Made by a program: the position numbers and the translations under genes | The notes under the pieces: model-generated | The model's input: only the letters and a program-made list of their open reading frames with translations | What the model was told of the DNA's origin: nothing | Database searches by the model: none | Source of the DNA: Bdellovibrionaceae bacterium UBA1609 | GTDB taxonomy: Bacteria > Bdellovibrionota > Bdellovibrionia > Bdellovibrionales > UBA1609 | Reading direction: 5' to 3' | Length of the DNA: 64,000 bases | NCBI GenBank assembly: GCA_002321895.1 | Contig: DCMZ01000015.1 | Location: 62,001-126,000 of the forward strand | In this document: piece after piece, positions 8,586-16,985 of the stretch | How positions within the stretch are numbered: the stretch's first letter is position 1 | Layout of the letters: the number at the start of each line of letters is the position of its first letter

Positions 8586-9992
8586 ATGTTTAACACCGTC
8601 TTAGAAAAGCCAGAAAAAAGTCCACTTCAAATTGATCAAGGAAAAATACCCGAGGACATTGAAGGATCTTTGCTCAGAATTGGAGTGGGAGAATTTAGTC
8701 AATTTGATAAACCCACTCAACACTGGTTCGATGGAGCTGGCTATGTCATAAACGTGGATTTTATAAAAGGAAAAGCTTTTGCCCAGTGGAAGCTCATCGA
8801 TGTGCAATCCCCAGTGGAGTTAAACAGTCAAGGCCCTTTGCTGGGCCGGTTTGGCTTAGCCCCCAAAGGACTCTGGCGCAGAATTTCCTCCACTTGGAAC
8901 TACGATGCCTATTTAAACTCAGCCAATACAGCTCTATTGCATTGGCAAAATCGACTGTTTGCCCTTTACGAAGGCTCAATTCCTACCGAAATAGATTTTA
9001 ATAGTTTGGATACGTTAGGGCCCACCGACTTAGAAGTTGTGAAAAGAGCTTTTTCCGCCCACCCAAAGTATCACATGCCCACACGCTCCTATTACAATTT
9101 TGGTTTTCGGGTTTTACCAAAACCATGTTTGGATATTTACAAACTGCCTGATGAAGGCTCTCCCTCCCTTCTATATAGCATTCCCTACAATGGGTGCACG
9201 TTTATGCATGACTTTGCCGTTTCCAAAAACTTTATCACTTTCTTCTGCAGTCCTGTGTTTGCTCATCCTTGGGCCATGCTTGTGCAGGGGAAACCCCTGT
9301 CGGAATGCATGAAGTTCCAAACTCAAAAGTTTTCTGAGGTTATTGTGATCCCCATTCAAGACCCAGAAAACCACTTTAAAATTAAAACATCACCTATGTT
9401 ATTCACACACACCGCTAACTCCTATGACGACGATGAGAAAATCACTATCGATGGGGTTATGTATAAAGACGGCTCTAATTTAGATTGGATTAATACCGCC
9501 TTCCTAGGAGAACACCAATCCCCCACTTCACCCGGCCAACTCCATCGTCTAGAAATTTCAATAGATGACAAGAGTCTCTCTTCGAAGCAACTTTTTGAAG
9601 AGGCTATCGAAGTTCCACAAATGAATCTCCATTATCTTGGACAGCTCAACCATTTTTATTATGCCGCCGGCTACGATAAAATCGCCGAAAAACATGAGGG
9701 CTTTTACAACTGTATTTATCAACTAGAGCCCCATTCAGGTCAGTCCAAACAAATTCTAGGTGATTCAAAACAGATTTTTAGTGAACCGGTGTTTCTCCCC
9801 AGATCCACACAGCGGTCTGAACAGGACGGCTATTTGGCTGTGGTACATCACCATCTTGAAGCCAACACCACCTTTCTCTCTTTGCTAGATACTTACGAAG
9901 ACTCTTCTAAGGTCATCTGCCGACTCTCCTTCGAACAGCCTATGCCATTTACCTTTCACGGGCTCTGGAAAGCTTTGTCGCCCTCAGGGTGA
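8586..9992 (+). CDS. Carotenoid cleavage oxygenase family protein
   Basis: 468 aa member of the RPE65 / carotenoid oxygenase family, iron(II) enzymes that split carotenoids or related polyenes into apocarotenoids or retinal. The opening (GSLLRIGVG, HWFDGAGYV) is typical. The four iron-binding histidines can be assigned to His159 (SAHPKYH), His208 (FMHDF), His275 (FTHTANSYDDDE) and His458 (FHGLW). The third block usually reads H-x-x-N-A-[FY]-E; here the Glu is replaced by Asp-rich sequence, so substrate or activity could differ. No signal peptide. It starts just after the HU terminator and is followed by pfkA, with no carotenoid biosynthesis genes in the window. Confidence 0.9.
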   Translation: MFNTVLEKPEKSPLQIDQGKIPEDIEGSLLRIGVGEFSQFDKPTQHWFDGAGYVINVDFIKGKAFAQWKLIDVQSPVELNSQGPLLGRFGLAPKGLWRRISSTWNYDAYLNSANTALLHWQNRLFALYEGSIPTEIDFNSLDTLGPTDLEVVKRAFSAHPKYHMPTRSYYNFGFRVLPKPCLDIYKLPDEGSPSLLYSIPYNGCTFMHDFAVSKNFITFFCSPVFAHPWAMLVQGKPLSECMKFQTQKFSEVIVIPIQDPENHFKIKTSPMLFTHTANSYDDDEKITIDGVMYKDGSNLDWINTAFLGEHQSPTSPGQLHRLEISIDDKSLSSKQLFEEAIEVPQMNLHYLGQLNHFYYAAGYDKIAEKHEGFYNCIYQLEPHSGQSKQILGDSKQIFSEPVFLPRSTQRSEQDGYLAVVHHHLEANTTFLSLLDTYEDSSKVICRLSFEQPMPFTFHGLWKALSPSG

Positions 9993-10000
9993 TGCTCTGC

Positions 10001-10027
10001 AGCTCCAAAAGGTGCCTGGCACCTTTT
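10001..10027. repeat. Palindromic intergenic repeat, copy 2
   Basis: AGCTCCAAAAGGTGCC-T-GGCACCTTTT: arms AAAAGGTGCC and GGCACCTTTT around a single T. It lies between the carotenoid oxygenase stop and the pfkA start. Shares GCTCC plus the whole palindrome with copies 3 and 4. Confidence 0.85.
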
Positions 10028-10060
10028 GCCCAGCGTAAAACCTTGTGGCATGATGGGCCC

Positions 10061-11053
10061 ATGAATTCATTTGATCCCAGTACAGTTAAAAAAATCGGAG
10101 TTTTTACCAGTGGTGGTGATGCCCCTGGAATGAATGCAGCCGTACGCTCAGTGGTTCGTACGGCCATCCATAAGGACCTGGAAGTGGTCGGAATCTACCA
10201 AGGCTACAGGGGCTTTTTGGAAGGCAATTTTCAAAATCTCTCGGCTCGGTCAGTGGCCAATATCATTCAAAGAGGTGGTACGATTTTAAAAACCGATCGC
10301 TGCCCGGAATTTCACAAGCCCGAGGTGAGAGCCAAATCCGCTCAGCTCCTCAAGCAAGAAGGCATTGATGCCATAGTATGTATTGGTGGTGATGGCTCCT
10401 TCACTGGCGCCCATTTGCTTAACAATGAACAGGGCATCCCTATGGTGGGCATACCCGGTACAATCGATAACGATATCGCTGGCTCCGAATATACCATTGG
10501 TTTTGATACGGCTATAAATACCGCTGTAGAGGCCGTGGATAGAATTCGTGATACAGCACACTCCCACGATCGACTTTTTATTGTGGAAGTGATGGGCCGC
10601 AACTCTGGTTTCCTTGCCGCCGAAGTGGGTGTGGCTGTGGGGGCTGAAGTGGTGTTTACACCGGAATTTCCAATGACCGTCGACCAAGCGGTTCAGCACT
10701 TTCAAAACAGTGTCGCTCGCGGCAAGAGATCTAGCATTTTCGTTTCTGCTGAAGGGCAGAAGGCGGGACGCTCCTACGACTTGGCCGAAAACATTCGGAA
10801 AAAGTGCGGGGCGGAAGCTCGAGTTTGTATCTTAGGACACATTCAAAGAGGTGGCTCTCCATCGGCCACCGATCGGGTGATGGCCAGCCGAATGGGCAAT
10901 GTCGCTGTTGAGACCCTACTACAAGGTCAGTGTAACCACTTTATTGCCGTTGAAAATAACAAGCTTGTAACACAGCCTTTAGAGTATCCTGCCAACAACA
11001 AAAAGACCTTCGACCCTCGATTGATTGAACTGGCCACCACTTTGGCCACCTAA
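10061..11053 (+). CDS. pfkA: 6-phosphofructokinase (ATP type)
   Basis: 330 aa glycolytic enzyme making fructose 1,6-bisphosphate. Motifs: GGDAPGMN (ATP site), GGDGS (its second Gly favours ATP over PPi), GIPGTIDNDI with the catalytic Asp (a Lys in place of the Gly would mark PPi enzymes), MGRNSG, and a C-terminal GHIQRGGSPSATDR. The frame runs upstream to 9989, but that extension covers the palindromic repeat and is not PFK-like; ATG 10061 (MNSFDPSTVKKIGVFTSGG) is the start. The Shine-Dalgarno is weak. Confidence 0.95.
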   Translation: MNSFDPSTVKKIGVFTSGGDAPGMNAAVRSVVRTAIHKDLEVVGIYQGYRGFLEGNFQNLSARSVANIIQRGGTILKTDRCPEFHKPEVRAKSAQLLKQEGIDAIVCIGGDGSFTGAHLLNNEQGIPMVGIPGTIDNDIAGSEYTIGFDTAINTAVEAVDRIRDTAHSHDRLFIVEVMGRNSGFLAAEVGVAVGAEVVFTPEFPMTVDQAVQHFQNSVARGKRSSIFVSAEGQKAGRSYDLAENIRKKCGAEARVCILGHIQRGGSPSATDRVMASRMGNVAVETLLQGQCNHFIAVENNKLVTQPLEYPANNKKTFDPRLIELATTLAT

Positions 11054-11091
11054 TTCGACGAATTGTTTTACATCGACTGACAATTATGTGG

Positions 11092-11107
11092 TGGCAACAT
11101 TCTGGCA
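11092..11107 (+). promoter_or_regulatory. Sigma-54-like promoter, distal of a tandem pair
   Basis: TGGCAACATTCTGGCA: the -24 GG (11093-11094) and -12 GC (11105-11106) are at the invariant 12-bp register of the consensus TGGCACGnnnnTTGCW. The first T of TTGC is kept and the second is G. Part of a 17-bp direct repeat (11093-11109 and 11180-11196, 16 of 17 identical). Upstream of the 11237/13015 gene pair. Confidence 0.55.
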
Positions 11108-11178
11108 AACCATATCCCCTATGAGCTCGAAAATAGACGCATTTATTCCTGGCATTCTAGCCATTTACATAAAATTTA

Positions 11179-11194
11179 TGGCACCATTCTGGCA
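11179..11194 (+). promoter_or_regulatory. Sigma-54-like promoter, proximal of a tandem pair
   Basis: TGGCACCATTCTGGCA matches TGGCACGnnnnTTGCW at 11 of 12 defined bases in the -24 and -12 blocks apart from G7 to C and T13 to G; GG and GC are in register. It ends 43 bp before the start codon of the first paralogous gene. A dyad TGGCATTCTAGCCA lies between the two promoters at 11150-11163 and could be a regulator site. Confidence 0.6.
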
Positions 11195-11236
11195 AATCTT
11201 TGAGGAAAAGTCCCTCTAGCCAACGGAGCCAAACCC

Positions 11237-13018
11237 TTGAAGTTATTCATCACTTACATAACCACTCTAAGTCTCCTAGTGGCTCATATTCCTCTAACTA
11301 CAACGGCAGATGACAAGGCATTGGAAACCAACATTATAGAAATTAACACTTCGCTGAATATACTTTCTAATATCATTAGAGCGATGCAAACGGCGCTGGC
11401 TGACCAGGGAATGACTTTTGAATATTCAGCGGACAAGTTCAATGGCAATAAAACCATCACCATCCAATCCGCCTCAGGGGCGCCCCCCTTAGTCATTAAT
11501 ATAGCAATGTCGACCTTTGGAGGCCCCTCTCAAATGACCCTTGGCAATAAATCATTTGAACTCAAGCGACACTATGACGATCTCGTGCGAGAGATTGAAT
11601 CCGGCCGAAAAAATTCGGACGCATTGGAAAAAGTGGTCTATCGAAAAATGGACGTCCTCACTACATTGATTGCCAATGGGATCAATGAGCATTTCTCTGA
11701 AAAGAACCAGCCCTTAAATGAAAACATCAAACAAATCCAGTCGGATATCAAACAGGCCGAGGCAAAGGTGGATCTGCAAATGGGAACTTCACTGTACGAT
11801 AAACCGCAAAACATTTTGCGTACAATGAATATGGGCGGAATCTCAATACTTACCGCTCTCACTGTCTGGCTGGTCATGACCGGAGAACTGGGATATGCGG
11901 GATACCATGCTGTTATTCCCACCATTCTCAGTGCAGTCATTACCGGTGGATTGGGGCTAATCATTTTTGCCAAAGATTTTTTTAAACAATTTCGAGCAAA
12001 AGTGCTGGAAAGTTTGAGAACCGATTTTCAACGTTCTGAAAATATCTTTGAAGAATTGAACCTTCTAACGCGCAAAAGAGATAATAACATCAATGAACAA
12101 AAGCAAACTCTAGATAACATCCAGGACATCAAAGAGGCCTTTAATATGGGGCTCTACGCAGAAGACAGAGCGCGAGTTGTGGACCAACTGAATATACAAG
12201 TAAATATTTTGCGGACTCTACTTCTTCCCCTCTATCAAGAGCAGTTCTCTCGACCCCAATCTGAAATTCGATTGGTAGAATATAAGAATAGATTCGGACT
12301 CATTGACTCCATACGCGTGATATCAAATCACGGCCCCTTGAGCGAAAGTGCTCTATTTGAAATTAAGTTGAATTATAAAACTGGGGCCAATTTAATCCCC
12401 CAACTGGATTCCATTGAGACTCTGAATTTAAAAACCGGTGAGGTTTTAGCGAGAGAAAACTTGAGTACCGAATTGAACCGCGTTCAAGGACTCGTCCTCA
12501 CTGAACGTAGCGAATCCGGAAAATCGCTCATTCAGCTCCTTTCCGATACTAAAATGGACGGCTATACAAAAGACGCATTTCTAGGCCCTAGTAAATACGA
12601 CGGGCTAATAGCACTGAGAAAGCATTTAGATAAACATATAAAAGAATCCATCTCTGAGTATTCTAAAAATCGCGAGGTGATCGGCGCTTTAGGTGAAAAA
12701 CTCAGCCACTTAGTTCAGCCCATCTATGACAAAGTCAATCCCAACTCAGCCCCTAGAGGCCAGGTTGTTAAGGCCATTTTAATCTTTGGCGTAGTCGGTT
12801 TAAGCGAGGTCATTGTCGAATCTACTCTGGGACCATTTCAAGGTCTTTCGGAACTGGCAATAGATCTACCCAAATGGATAGCTTTCCTTTACCTAGCCCA
12901 TAAAATAGATAAAACAAAAAATTCTCGTGAAAGCAGATTCCTACGTACTCATTTTGAAAAAATAGAACAGATTTTTACTCCCCATAGAATACGTATGTGT
13001 AAAGGACTCTTTCAGTGA
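11237..13018 (+). CDS. Exported multi-pass protein of unknown family, paralogue A
   Basis: 593 aa, not recognised. TTG start with GGAG (11225-11228) 8 bp before. Visible parts: N-terminal signal (hydrophobic ~4-23, then TTTADD), a Ser/Ile-rich domain (~25-115), a helical stretch (~120-190), two close hydrophobic helices (~199-217 and ~222-245), a long coiled-coil-like region (~250-330), a globular part (~330-490) with LLLPLYQEQF and YKNRFGLIDSI, then VQPIYDKV, two further hydrophobic stretches (~505-555), and a basic tail ending MCKGLFQ. The next gene overlaps by 4 bp and shares the whole layout. Function unknown; the membrane pairs and coiled coil suggest an envelope scaffold or sensor. Confidence 0.85.
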   Translation: MKLFITYITTLSLLVAHIPLTTTADDKALETNIIEINTSLNILSNIIRAMQTALADQGMTFEYSADKFNGNKTITIQSASGAPPLVINIAMSTFGGPSQMTLGNKSFELKRHYDDLVREIESGRKNSDALEKVVYRKMDVLTTLIANGINEHFSEKNQPLNENIKQIQSDIKQAEAKVDLQMGTSLYDKPQNILRTMNMGGISILTALTVWLVMTGELGYAGYHAVIPTILSAVITGGLGLIIFAKDFFKQFRAKVLESLRTDFQRSENIFEELNLLTRKRDNNINEQKQTLDNIQDIKEAFNMGLYAEDRARVVDQLNIQVNILRTLLLPLYQEQFSRPQSEIRLVEYKNRFGLIDSIRVISNHGPLSESALFEIKLNYKTGANLIPQLDSIETLNLKTGEVLARENLSTELNRVQGLVLTERSESGKSLIQLLSDTKMDGYTKDAFLGPSKYDGLIALRKHLDKHIKESISEYSKNREVIGALGEKLSHLVQPIYDKVNPNSAPRGQVVKAILIFGVVGLSEVIVESTLGPFQGLSELAIDLPKWIAFLYLAHKIDKTKNSRESRFLRTHFEKIEQIFTPHRIRMCKGLFQ

Positions 13019-14958
13019 AAAATATAAATATCCATTTGTCACACTCGTGGCTACAAACCACCTTAAAAGGGATTTTAGCCTGGTCTCTGATTTGGGCACC
13101 TGTCTCTGGCTTCTCCGCCGAGGGGGATGAAAACTCCAATGGGAAAACTCTGAACCAAGTGTCACTGATTGGACAAGGTCAAAATCAAACTTCTGTCATC
13201 AATTTAGATTCCATCAAAGAAGTCAGTGCACTGACATTATCCCAGATAGAACTCACCCGATCCCTGGAAACCTATTTACGAAACAATGGCGTAGATATAG
13301 AGCGCGTTGAAAGCAGAAGTCTCGGAATCACTGAGCTTAGAGTAAACACTCGGTCGCAAGAGGAAGCTCTCGAGGTTAAAGTGATTCACAGCAAAAAAGA
13401 CGGCTTTCATCTGCCCGAAGCCTTGGATATAGAAGGTCACAGGATAGATCTCTCTCAACACTTTGATGCCCTCAAAGATTTAATCATTGCCCGAGGTGAT
13501 ATAGAAAATATTGATCTTGATCAGAGAGAACGAATCATTGTGGAGCATGTGTCCAATGCTTTCGAGAGTATTATTCAGGGGGTTCGGAAGAGCTACCTGA
13601 ACAAATACTTCTACACTGAAAACAAACTGGAATCCCTGACCGTAAACACAGAAGACTTTAAGATTGACTATGACCGGGCCAACGCGACCACCAAGCAACG
13701 TCTAAAGCTAGCTGCCAAAAGCGTGGTCATTGGAACTGCGCTAGGAGCTTTTGCTTACAGCACCTTAATTCATGATGTTGTGGCGGCCGGATCGATGTAT
13801 ACCACTGTCTTGCCATCACTTTTTACGGCGGGCATAGTATCCATCATTCGCTATACAGCGGGAAACATTGAAATCAATAAACGGTTTCGAAACGCACTGA
13901 CTCACCACCTCATTGGCAGCTTAAACTATCAACCCAATGAACTAGACACCACTTTTCTCGAAGAGAAACTCGATCAGCTCAATAAAAAAGATCGTTCCAA
14001 TCGAATCCAATTACAAAACATTGAAGAGATTTTAAGTCTTATCGATAATAAAGAACATCGACGCCAACTGATCAACGACATTAATCAACAGGCCAATATG
14101 GTAAAGCTCTTCTTGGCTCCACTGTATCTAGAAGCTGGGAATGATCGAACCATTCAGTTTAAAGAGAATTTCAACCATCTTGGACTTTTGAGTTCCATCG
14201 AGATTGAAATGAGTCGAAATGGAACCCCGAAAAAGTATACCATTGAATTTATGCACAGTTTGGGCCCGGATGCGTTACCAAAACTCCATTCAGTGATTGT
14301 TAAAGACCGTGTGTCGGGTGAGACATTATCCAAAGAGTACACCCAGGAGCGATTCTCACAGCTTACCAATGCCTTTCGCAGCGAAAGATCCAGTCTGAGC
14401 CACTTTATTGGAAGGATGTTACAAGAACCAGCCATTGATCAGCTGATAAAAAATCAAAATAATATGGCCTCCAAGGAATATCTGGAATCTGTGTTGAGGA
14501 CATTAAGAGAAACCATTCACCAATACATGGCGGAAGTACCTCAGGACACACGCATTTTTCATGAAGCCGGACAAATGGTGGAAAAAATCGTTCAGCCCAT
14601 TTACGACGGCTGGAATGCTGATGTGAAGTCCACCATTCAAAGAAAATCCACATTTATTAGAAATCTTCATTATGTAGTGCTTATAGGTATTTATGGGACC
14701 GTTCTTGAAACTGGCAATAGATTATTTAGCCTTATTGGAAATGAAGTGACTGACATTGCTACCTATGCCCGAATATTACTGGAATTAACAGCGTTGCTCG
14801 GTTTGTTTGCTTTTTCAATTCATAGACTTGAAACTTTTAATACTGCCACCTCTTCGAAAATAGATCTAAAGGTCTTTAAAATGAGGGAACAGTATCAGAG
14901 ATTGAGAGATATGTTCTCCTATAGAAACTCTAAACTTTGCAAAAGCCTGTTTTTCTAA
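13015..14958 (+). CDS. Exported multi-pass protein of unknown family, paralogue B
   Basis: 647 aa, GTG start overlapping the stop of paralogue A (GTGA), so the two are translationally coupled. The plan is the same: signal peptide (~10-37 ending GFSA), Ser/Leu-rich N domain, helices, a hydrophobic pair (~237-285), coiled-coil region, a second domain, a final pair of hydrophobic segments and a basic tail ending LCKSLFF. Shared short blocks with A include LAPLYLE (A: LLPLYQE), FNHLGLLSSIE (A: KNRFGLIDSIR), KIVQPIYD (A: HLVQPIYD) and the tail C-K-[GS]-L-F. Similarity is clear in order but low in identity, so the duplication is old. The two may form a hetero-complex. A bidirectional terminator follows. 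Confidence 0.85.
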   Translation: MKNINIHLSHSWLQTTLKGILAWSLIWAPVSGFSAEGDENSNGKTLNQVSLIGQGQNQTSVINLDSIKEVSALTLSQIELTRSLETYLRNNGVDIERVESRSLGITELRVNTRSQEEALEVKVIHSKKDGFHLPEALDIEGHRIDLSQHFDALKDLIIARGDIENIDLDQRERIIVEHVSNAFESIIQGVRKSYLNKYFYTENKLESLTVNTEDFKIDYDRANATTKQRLKLAAKSVVIGTALGAFAYSTLIHDVVAAGSMYTTVLPSLFTAGIVSIIRYTAGNIEINKRFRNALTHHLIGSLNYQPNELDTTFLEEKLDQLNKKDRSNRIQLQNIEEILSLIDNKEHRRQLINDINQQANMVKLFLAPLYLEAGNDRTIQFKENFNHLGLLSSIEIEMSRNGTPKKYTIEFMHSLGPDALPKLHSVIVKDRVSGETLSKEYTQERFSQLTNAFRSERSSLSHFIGRMLQEPAIDQLIKNQNNMASKEYLESVLRTLRETIHQYMAEVPQDTRIFHEAGQMVEKIVQPIYDGWNADVKSTIQRKSTFIRNLHYVVLIGIYGTVLETGNRLFSLIGNEVTDIATYARILLELTALLGLFAFSIHRLETFNTATSSKIDLKVFKMREQYQRLRDMFSYRNSKLCKSLFF

Positions 14959-14994
14959 AACCTGAACGAATTGGCCCTTCCACAACTAACGCAA

Positions 14995-15023
14995 CCCAGC
15001 TCCAAAAGGTGCCTGGCACCTTT
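14995..15023. repeat. Palindromic intergenic repeat, copy 3
   Basis: CCCAGCTCC then AAAAGGTGCC-T-GGCACCTTT (palindrome 15005-15023). Together with copy 4 it brackets the terminator between the convergent 13015 and flgE genes. Confidence 0.85.
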
Positions 15024-15031
15024 CGAGATAT

Positions 15032-15063
15032 AAAAAGGCGGTCTCGCTAGAGTCCGCCTTTTA
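15032..15063. terminator. Bidirectional terminator between convergent genes
   Basis: Stem AAAAGGCGG (15033-15041) / CCGCCTTTT (15054-15062), with CTC/GAG pairing inside the loop. A and T runs on both sides let it work for the plus-strand paralogue pair and the minus-strand flgE operon. Confidence 0.85.
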
Positions 15064-15106
15064 AATCAATTTAGAGTGATCTCGTGGCTGTCGCTGACGC
15101 GTCACG

Positions 15107-15133
15107 GCTCCAAAAGGTGCCTGGCACCTTTTG
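15107..15133. repeat. Palindromic intergenic repeat, copy 4
   Basis: GGCTCC then AAAAGGTGCC-T-GGCACCTTTT (palindrome 15112-15132). It ends 13 bp from the flgE stop codon. Confidence 0.85.
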
Positions 15134-15145
15134 GGAGGTTAGCTA

Positions 15146-16432
15146 TTACCGCTTAAGGTTAATCACCTCGGCCAATAATTCATCTGTAGTGGTGATGGTT
15201 TTAGCGTTGGCCTGGAAACCCCGTTGGTTTTGGATCAAGTTTACGAATTCCATCGCTAAATCCACCGTAGATCGCTCAAGAGATTTCGCAAAGATCTTTC
15301 CTCTACCCGCTTTGTTCGGCTTACCCACTGAAGGAGAACCCGAGCTCGAAGCTTCTTTTAATCGGTTAGATCCCACCTTAAACAAGGCTTCTGGGTTTTC
15401 AAATTTAGCCAGAGATACCTGTGCTAAATCTTTCGTCTGACCATTGGAGTACAAGGCAGACAACACACCCTCATCGTTAAACGAAAGGTTCGTGATGGTA
15501 CCTGCAGCGGATCCATCTTGACCCCAAGAGATTAAGTCTGAGTCACGACCATACTGCTTAGATCCTACAATTCCAGTTCCCTTATCTGTAGTGATGGAAT
15601 CACCAAAATCAATTTTGATCTGTTGGTTCTGTAGGGCTCCACCTTTAAAGTTAAAGTTGGAAGAGATCACCTGCTCTGTATCCAAAAGACCATCAACGGT
15701 GAACGTGATTTGCCCTTCGGTCACCTGCGAAGGCTCCCCTTCTACTCCACCAGTCACCTCTTTACCGTCAACCAACCCTCTGTAGGTCCAAGTTCTATCA
15801 GCCGTTCTGTTAAAGAACATGGTCATAAGATGCTTGTTACCCTGAGAATCGTAGACTTCGATACCGGTAGTAAAATCAGAAGTGGAATAAGGGTCTTTTA
15901 TATCAAACGTCTTCACTTCTTGAATTCTAGAATCCAAGTTCAGATCCATTTTAATTTCTGTAGTAGGTTCCGCCGGAATCAATGCCGTTGGAAACTTGAT
16001 ATCGTCCATTTTGTTAATGATCGTCCCCTTGGCATCCGCCTGGAAACCCTGTACCCGTTGGTCATCGTTGGTCACTAGATACCCATCTTTATCAAAATGA
16101 AAAGATCCGTTTCTCGTGAACGACTCTCCATCTGAACCCCGAAGAACGAAGAATCCGTCACCGGAGATGGCTAAGTCCGTAGCCTTCTCTGTGGCATCCA
16201 CGTTACCTTGAGACAGGATTGGGTTCACCGCACCGATCTTTGTACCACGACCGATCTGGTTACCACCTAAGATCCCTTTTAAGTTTTTTGAAATGATATC
16301 TTGGAATTCTGCTCTTGAAGCTTTAAATCCCACAGTGTTCGCGTTAGCAATGTTATCCCCGATAACGCCTAATGCTTCCCCTTGTGCCGATAGACCGGAC
16401 ACACCAGTATATAATGATGATAATACACCCAT
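15146..16432 (-). CDS. flgE: Flagellar hook protein FlgE
   Basis: 428 aa hook subunit. The N-terminal flagellar rod/hook motif (SLYTGVSGLSAQGEALGVIGDNIANANTVGFKASR) and the C-terminal helix (AMEFVNLIQNQRGFQANAKTITTTDELL) are both complete; these pack in the hook core. The D1/D2 part between (GDGFFVLRGSDGESFTRNGSF and the central region with ITTDKGTGIVG) is of ordinary size. Secreted by the flagellar export apparatus, so no signal peptide. It is the last gene of the fliK-flgD-small protein-flgE group and is followed by a bidirectional terminator. Confidence 0.96.
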   Translation of the reverse strand: MGVLSSLYTGVSGLSAQGEALGVIGDNIANANTVGFKASRAEFQDIISKNLKGILGGNQIGRGTKIGAVNPILSQGNVDATEKATDLAISGDGFFVLRGSDGESFTRNGSFHFDKDGYLVTNDDQRVQGFQADAKGTIINKMDDIKFPTALIPAEPTTEIKMDLNLDSRIQEVKTFDIKDPYSTSDFTTGIEVYDSQGNKHLMTMFFNRTADRTWTYRGLVDGKEVTGGVEGEPSQVTEGQITFTVDGLLDTEQVISSNFNFKGGALQNQQIKIDFGDSITTDKGTGIVGSKQYGRDSDLISWGQDGSAAGTITNLSFNDEGVLSALYSNGQTKDLAQVSLAKFENPEALFKVGSNRLKEASSSGSPSVGKPNKAGRGKIFAKSLERSTVDLAMEFVNLIQNQRGFQANAKTITTTDELLAEVINLKR

Positions 16433-16538
16433 TCTTTAACCTCCATGTTTTAGTTTATGTCACTTCAATCGATCCGTGACATGGAGGGCTTCCTCTACGA
16501 GGGCCAGCCCAATGACTCCAATCCATCCTAGACTAGAA

Positions 16539-16985
16539 TCAAACAACCACCGTACTATCAATCTTGGTAAAGACGTTATCTTTCATACCCGCTTTATCCA
16601 TTACTGTTACGATTTTGTCGTTTTTGACGTTTACAATCAGTGCTGCGTTATCTGTTAGAATCAATGTCTCTTTAGCCCCTTTTTCTTTTGCTTTGCTATG
16701 TGCGCCTTCGATTTTATTCATCTGATCCGGAGAAAAGTGAATTCCTCGAGATCGCATTCGCTCAACAGCATGGCTTGAGAACTCAAGCACGCGAGGTTTT
16801 GACATCGCTTCACTAGATCCAACACTGAGGGAGCTACTCTTTTTAGCCACTTCATTGGCATTATTAAGAGCTTCCTTAAACTCACCGGCATTACCTGGTT
16901 TTAATGGACTCGGACTCTGTCCTAAGCCACCCAGTTTACCGGACTTAATGGAGTTCGCTAAATTTAATTTTGCTATATTTTCCAT
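16539..16985 (-). CDS. Flagellar operon protein (FlgD-flgE intergenic family)
   Basis: 148 aa. The C-terminal half matches the small flagellar-operon protein family found between flgD and flgE in Firmicutes and delta-type bacteria: FSSHAVERMRSRGIHFSPDQMNKIEGAHSKAKEKGAKETLIL, then ALIVNVKNDKIVTVMD and VFTKIDSTVVV. The N-terminal ~60 residues are Ser/Gly/Lys-rich and probably disordered. It shares one base with flgD. Function is not established; conservation of place suggests a role in hook assembly. Confidence 0.85.
   Translation of the reverse strand: MENIAKLNLANSIKSGKLGGLGQSPSPLKPGNAGEFKEALNNANEVAKKSSSLSVGSSEAMSKPRVLEFSSHAVERMRSRGIHFSPDQMNKIEGAHSKAKEKGAKETLILTDNAALIVNVKNDKIVTVMDKAGMKDNVFTKIDSTVVV

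Noticed and set aside
10286..10705. 139-aa minus-strand ORF inside pfkA
   Set aside because: Antisense shadow of a strongly conserved gene; its sequence follows the codon pattern of the opposite strand and it has no ribosome site.
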